15,712 nucleotides of DNA from Streptococcus sp. (lineage in GTDB: Bacteria > Bacillota > Bacilli > Lactobacillales > Streptococcaceae), in NCBI GenBank assembly GCA_030825825.1, contig JAPJPE010000001.1:1-15712 (forward strand), given 5' to 3'. How positions within the stretch are numbered: the stretch's first letter is position 1; the number at the start of each line of letters is the position of its first letter. The notes beneath the pieces were generated by a model, which searched no databases, had not been told where the DNA came from, and saw only the letters and a program-made list of their open reading frames with translations. Position numbers and translations under genes: made by a program. This document shows positions 13,574 to 15,712 of the stretch, piece after piece.

Positions 13574-14563
13574 ATGTTGAAGTATTCAGTCATTATACCG
13601 GTATACAATGTAGAGAATTATCTCCCTCGATGTATCGATAGTATACTTGCTCAAAATTATGCGGATTTGGAAATTTTGTTGATTGATAATGGCTCCAAAG
13701 ATCAGAGTGGTCAAATCTGTGAGGATTATGCGGCTCAGTTTTCAAATATTACAGCCTATCATATTTCAAATAAAGGTGTCGGTTCAGCCCGTAATTTTGG
13801 CTTGTCAAAAGCAAAAGGCGAGTTTATTTGTTTTGTGGATGCGGATGACTATCTTGTGGGAAATCTATTTTCAGATGTGGAAAGTCAATTAGATTCACGA
13901 TTAGACTTATTGGTATTTGGTTACTATAATTCGATTGAAAAGAACTTATCAGAATTAAATCGATCGGCAAAAATACTTCCTACTGAAGGAAAAAAAGGCA
14001 AAAGTGATTTTATTGCGCTTTTTCAAGAATTATATTTAACAGACATGATGTATACTGTTTGGAATAAAATTTACCGTAGAGAATTTCTGGAGGAACATCA
14101 AATTGCTTTTGAATCCTACGAGTTGGGAGAAGATGTTCGTTTCAATCTGGATGTTTATCAGCATGTCAATGCGGTTTTCTTGGTAAAATCTTGTTATTAT
14201 GTCTATATTTCAGGAAGGGTAGAATCTGCGATGGGACAGTATAATCCTAATCGAATGAACTATCAATTGGAAGAACTAGGAAAAGTTGATCAGTTGATGA
14301 CAAGCTGGAATATCCATGATGATCAATTTATAGATCAAATAAAGGCGCGTATCCTGATGAGTAATATTCAGAACATATCAAAGCAAAAGATGTCTCTTTC
14401 TAAAAAACGATACTATGTTGAGGTGTTGTGTAGAAATCAAGAGATGATTGCATTGCTAAAAAAAACTACTTCTCCTCTTCACCCTCTAGTTAGACTGTTA
14501 TTACATATCAGAATGTATCTGACAGTAATTTTTTTAAAAAAACTGCAAACCTTGATAAAATAG
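13574..14563 (+). CDS. GT2-family glycosyltransferase (second of a pair)
   Basis: The 329-residue protein is built like its neighbour: YSVIIPVYNVENYLPRCIDS (4-23), GVGSARNFGLSKAKGEF (68-84), FVDADDY (87-93), NKIYRREFL (164-172) and LGEDVRFNLDVYQ (184-196). The nucleotide motif is IDNGSKD (37-43), with N39 where most relatives have D. The basic, hydrophobic C-terminus (from about HPLVRLLLHIRMYL) may bind the membrane. The ATG follows AGGGG (13566-13570) closely. It lies 17 bases after the first GT2 gene; the likeness over the first 100 residues suggests a shared origin, with different specificities now. Donor and linkage are unknown. Confidence 0.9.
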   Translation: MLKYSVIIPVYNVENYLPRCIDSILAQNYADLEILLIDNGSKDQSGQICEDYAAQFSNITAYHISNKGVGSARNFGLSKAKGEFICFVDADDYLVGNLFSDVESQLDSRLDLLVFGYYNSIEKNLSELNRSAKILPTEGKKGKSDFIALFQELYLTDMMYTVWNKIYRREFLEEHQIAFESYELGEDVRFNLDVYQHVNAVFLVKSCYYVYISGRVESAMGQYNPNRMNYQLEELGKVDQLMTSWNIHDDQFIDQIKARILMSNIQNISKQKMSLSKKRYYVEVLCRNQEMIALLKKTTSPLHPLVRLLLHIRMYLTVIFLKKLQTLIK

Positions 14564-14641
14564 GGATATTCGCTGTTTGCTTGTGAGAGGTTTTAATAGA
14601 TAGCAGTAATAAGACTTTATGATCATGATTGAAAGGTTTGG
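14564..14641 (+). other. Gap between the second GT2 gene and wzy
   Basis: At 78 bases it is the longest gap inside the operon downstream of wzg. It has the wzy ribosome site AAAGG (14632-14636) and a short ATGATCAT palindrome (14619-14626). I see no hairpin with a T tract and no credible promoter, so read-through from upstream is expected. Confidence 0.5.
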
Positions 14642-15712
14642 ATGACTGTTGTGATGAACAATCGTTTTATATCAGAAAAAATTTATTTATTCACCTTGTT
14701 TATATGGGTTGTTGTCGCTTCGTTAGTCACAACTACTTATTTTGTTCGATTAGATGGTTTTCTATCGCTGTATAGGATACTACTCTATTTTACTATTATC
14801 ATGATTTTGATAAAAGAGTTTATCACTCTTCCCAAGACCTTGTATTACTTTAGATTTCATTGGCAACAATTATTAATAGTAACGGTATTTTTTATTTCAA
14901 TGTTTATAGTCGCAAAAAATCGCGATGGATTGTTAGATATAAATGTGTTGCTTCTTGTTTTTTCTGCTAGAGATATTGATTTTAGGAAATTATTAGGAAC
15001 GTTTTCTTTAGCGACATTCCTAGTACTTTGTTTGACAATTTATGCCAGTCAAAAAGGTATGATTGCCAATATGTTTATGAATGCAGATGGTGGCTATCGT
15101 TTTAGTTTAGGTTTTAACTATGTATCCTTTGCTTCACAGAGACTGTTCTTTGCCTTGTGTACTTATTTGATGTTTCGAGGTAAAAAAATTTCTTACTTGG
15201 AATTGCTGGCCTTACTTTTGGCTACGATTTATATGTACCAACAAACTTCGACATCCAGTCCATTTTACTTAAGTATTTTGATACTTGCATATGCATTATT
15301 TAGTCTAAAAATCATTAAAAAAGGCTTTATTATTGAAAACTTCTGGATGAAAACAATTGCAAAATATGGTTTTGTCTTCGCTTTAATCATTATCTTATAT
15401 TTCTGTTTTTATTCATCTGGAAATTTATTCCATTTAGTCGATCAATTTACGCATAATCGCTTGCGTCTTAGTGTGGATGGTTTCCGAAATTTTGGAGTAT
15501 CTTGGTTAGGACAGCATATCACATTTACAACAACAGACATTTTTGGGAATTTTACTAGTAATTATAATTTCATTGATAGCTCGTTTGTTCAGTTGTTGGT
15601 TATTGACGGTTTGATAGTGAGTGCCTTCATGTTGTTTGCTCTTACCAAAGTTATGGGATATTTTGTGTCCATTCGAAAAGATATCGTACTTGCCTGTTTA
15701 GGAATTATGATT
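14642..15712 (+). CDS. wzy: Oligosaccharide repeat-unit polymerase, Wzy type (N-terminal part, cut by window edge)
   Basis: An open frame of 357 codons runs from ATG 14642 to the right edge without a stop. The protein is very hydrophobic, with about ten membrane segments visible (for example 15-33, 42-60, 76-90, 120-137, 166-178, 186-200, 207-224, 241-258, 317-336). A large outer-loop stretch HNRLRLSVDGFRNFG (271-285), later YNFIDSSFVQLLVIDGLI (308-325), is the pattern of streptococcal Wzy polymerases ('NRl...G...yG', 'iDs.yv.lL...G'). Wzy joins flipped repeat units outside the membrane. AAAGG (14632-14636) supports ATG 14642; ATG 14654 is less well placed. It is among the most AT-rich genes here. 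A Wzx flippase is excluded by the loop pattern but not with certainty. Confidence 0.88.
   Translation, partial: MTVVMNNRFISEKIYLFTLFIWVVVASLVTTTYFVRLDGFLSLYRILLYFTIIMILIKEFITLPKTLYYFRFHWQQLLIVTVFFISMFIVAKNRDGLLDINVLLLVFSARDIDFRKLLGTFSLATFLVLCLTIYASQKGMIANMFMNADGGYRFSLGFNYVSFASQRLFFALCTYLMFRGKKISYLELLALLLATIYMYQQTSTSSPFYLSILILAYALFSLKIIKKGFIIENFWMKTIAKYGFVFALIIILYFCFYSSGNLFHLVDQFTHNRLRLSVDGFRNFGVSWLGQHITFTTTDIFGNFTSNYNFIDSSFVQLLVIDGLIVSAFMLFALTKVMGYFVSIRKDIVLACLGIMI

Noticed and set aside
1..15712. CRISPR arrays, tRNA/rRNA genes, transposases, phage genes
   Set aside because: No regularly spaced repeats, no tRNA or rRNA-like sequence and no transposase or integrase motifs were seen on either strand.

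Overview
The window looks like chromosomal DNA of a Streptococcus, most likely an oral (viridans-group) species. The support is that NrdD, NrdG, CpsA/Wzg, CpsB/Wzh, Wzd, Wze and the initial glycosyl-1-phosphate transferase all read as typical streptococcal proteins, and that the order nrdD - small ORF - GNAT gene - nrdG is the one I recall from Streptococcus pneumoniae. I cannot fix the species from sequence alone.

Layout. Positions 1-417 hold the C-terminal end of a membrane protein, probably a GT-C/ArnT-like transferase, closed by a long terminator hairpin that overlaps the nrdD promoter. Positions 540-4366 are the anaerobic ribonucleotide reductase region: nrdD, a 46-residue basic protein, a 317-base gap rich in hairpins, a GNAT acetyltransferase, nrdG and a strong terminator. 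Positions 4367-4518 are the control region of a surface-polysaccharide operon, with an extended -10, a CcpA cre-like site and a 15-bp palindrome. From 4519 to the right edge all genes point the same way: wzg, wzh, wzd and wze (the regulatory and phosphotyrosine module), wchA and wchF homologues (start of the repeat unit), a GT4 transferase, a DUF1919-like protein, two GT2 transferases and the N-terminal 357 residues of a Wzy-type polymerase. The locus continues past the edge; a flippase and sugar-nucleotide genes are expected there but not seen.

How the genes work together. This is a Wzx/Wzy-dependent capsule or receptor-polysaccharide (RPS) locus. WchA should load a sugar phosphate (probably glucose) on undecaprenyl phosphate, WchF should add rhamnose, and the GT4 and GT2 enzymes, perhaps with the DUF1919-like protein, extend the unit before Wzy polymerises it. 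Wzd/Wze/Wzh control chain length through tyrosine phosphorylation, and Wzg (LCP family) attaches the polymer to the wall. Upstream, NrdG activates NrdD for oxygen-independent dNTP synthesis.

The window is mostly a well-known kind of locus. The least explained parts are a roughly 140-nt multibranched inverted-repeat element at 2945-3084, which sits between 13-bp direct repeats that appear to split a terminator, the DUF1919-like gene, and the AT-rich serotype-type cassette that begins at about 10771-11921.
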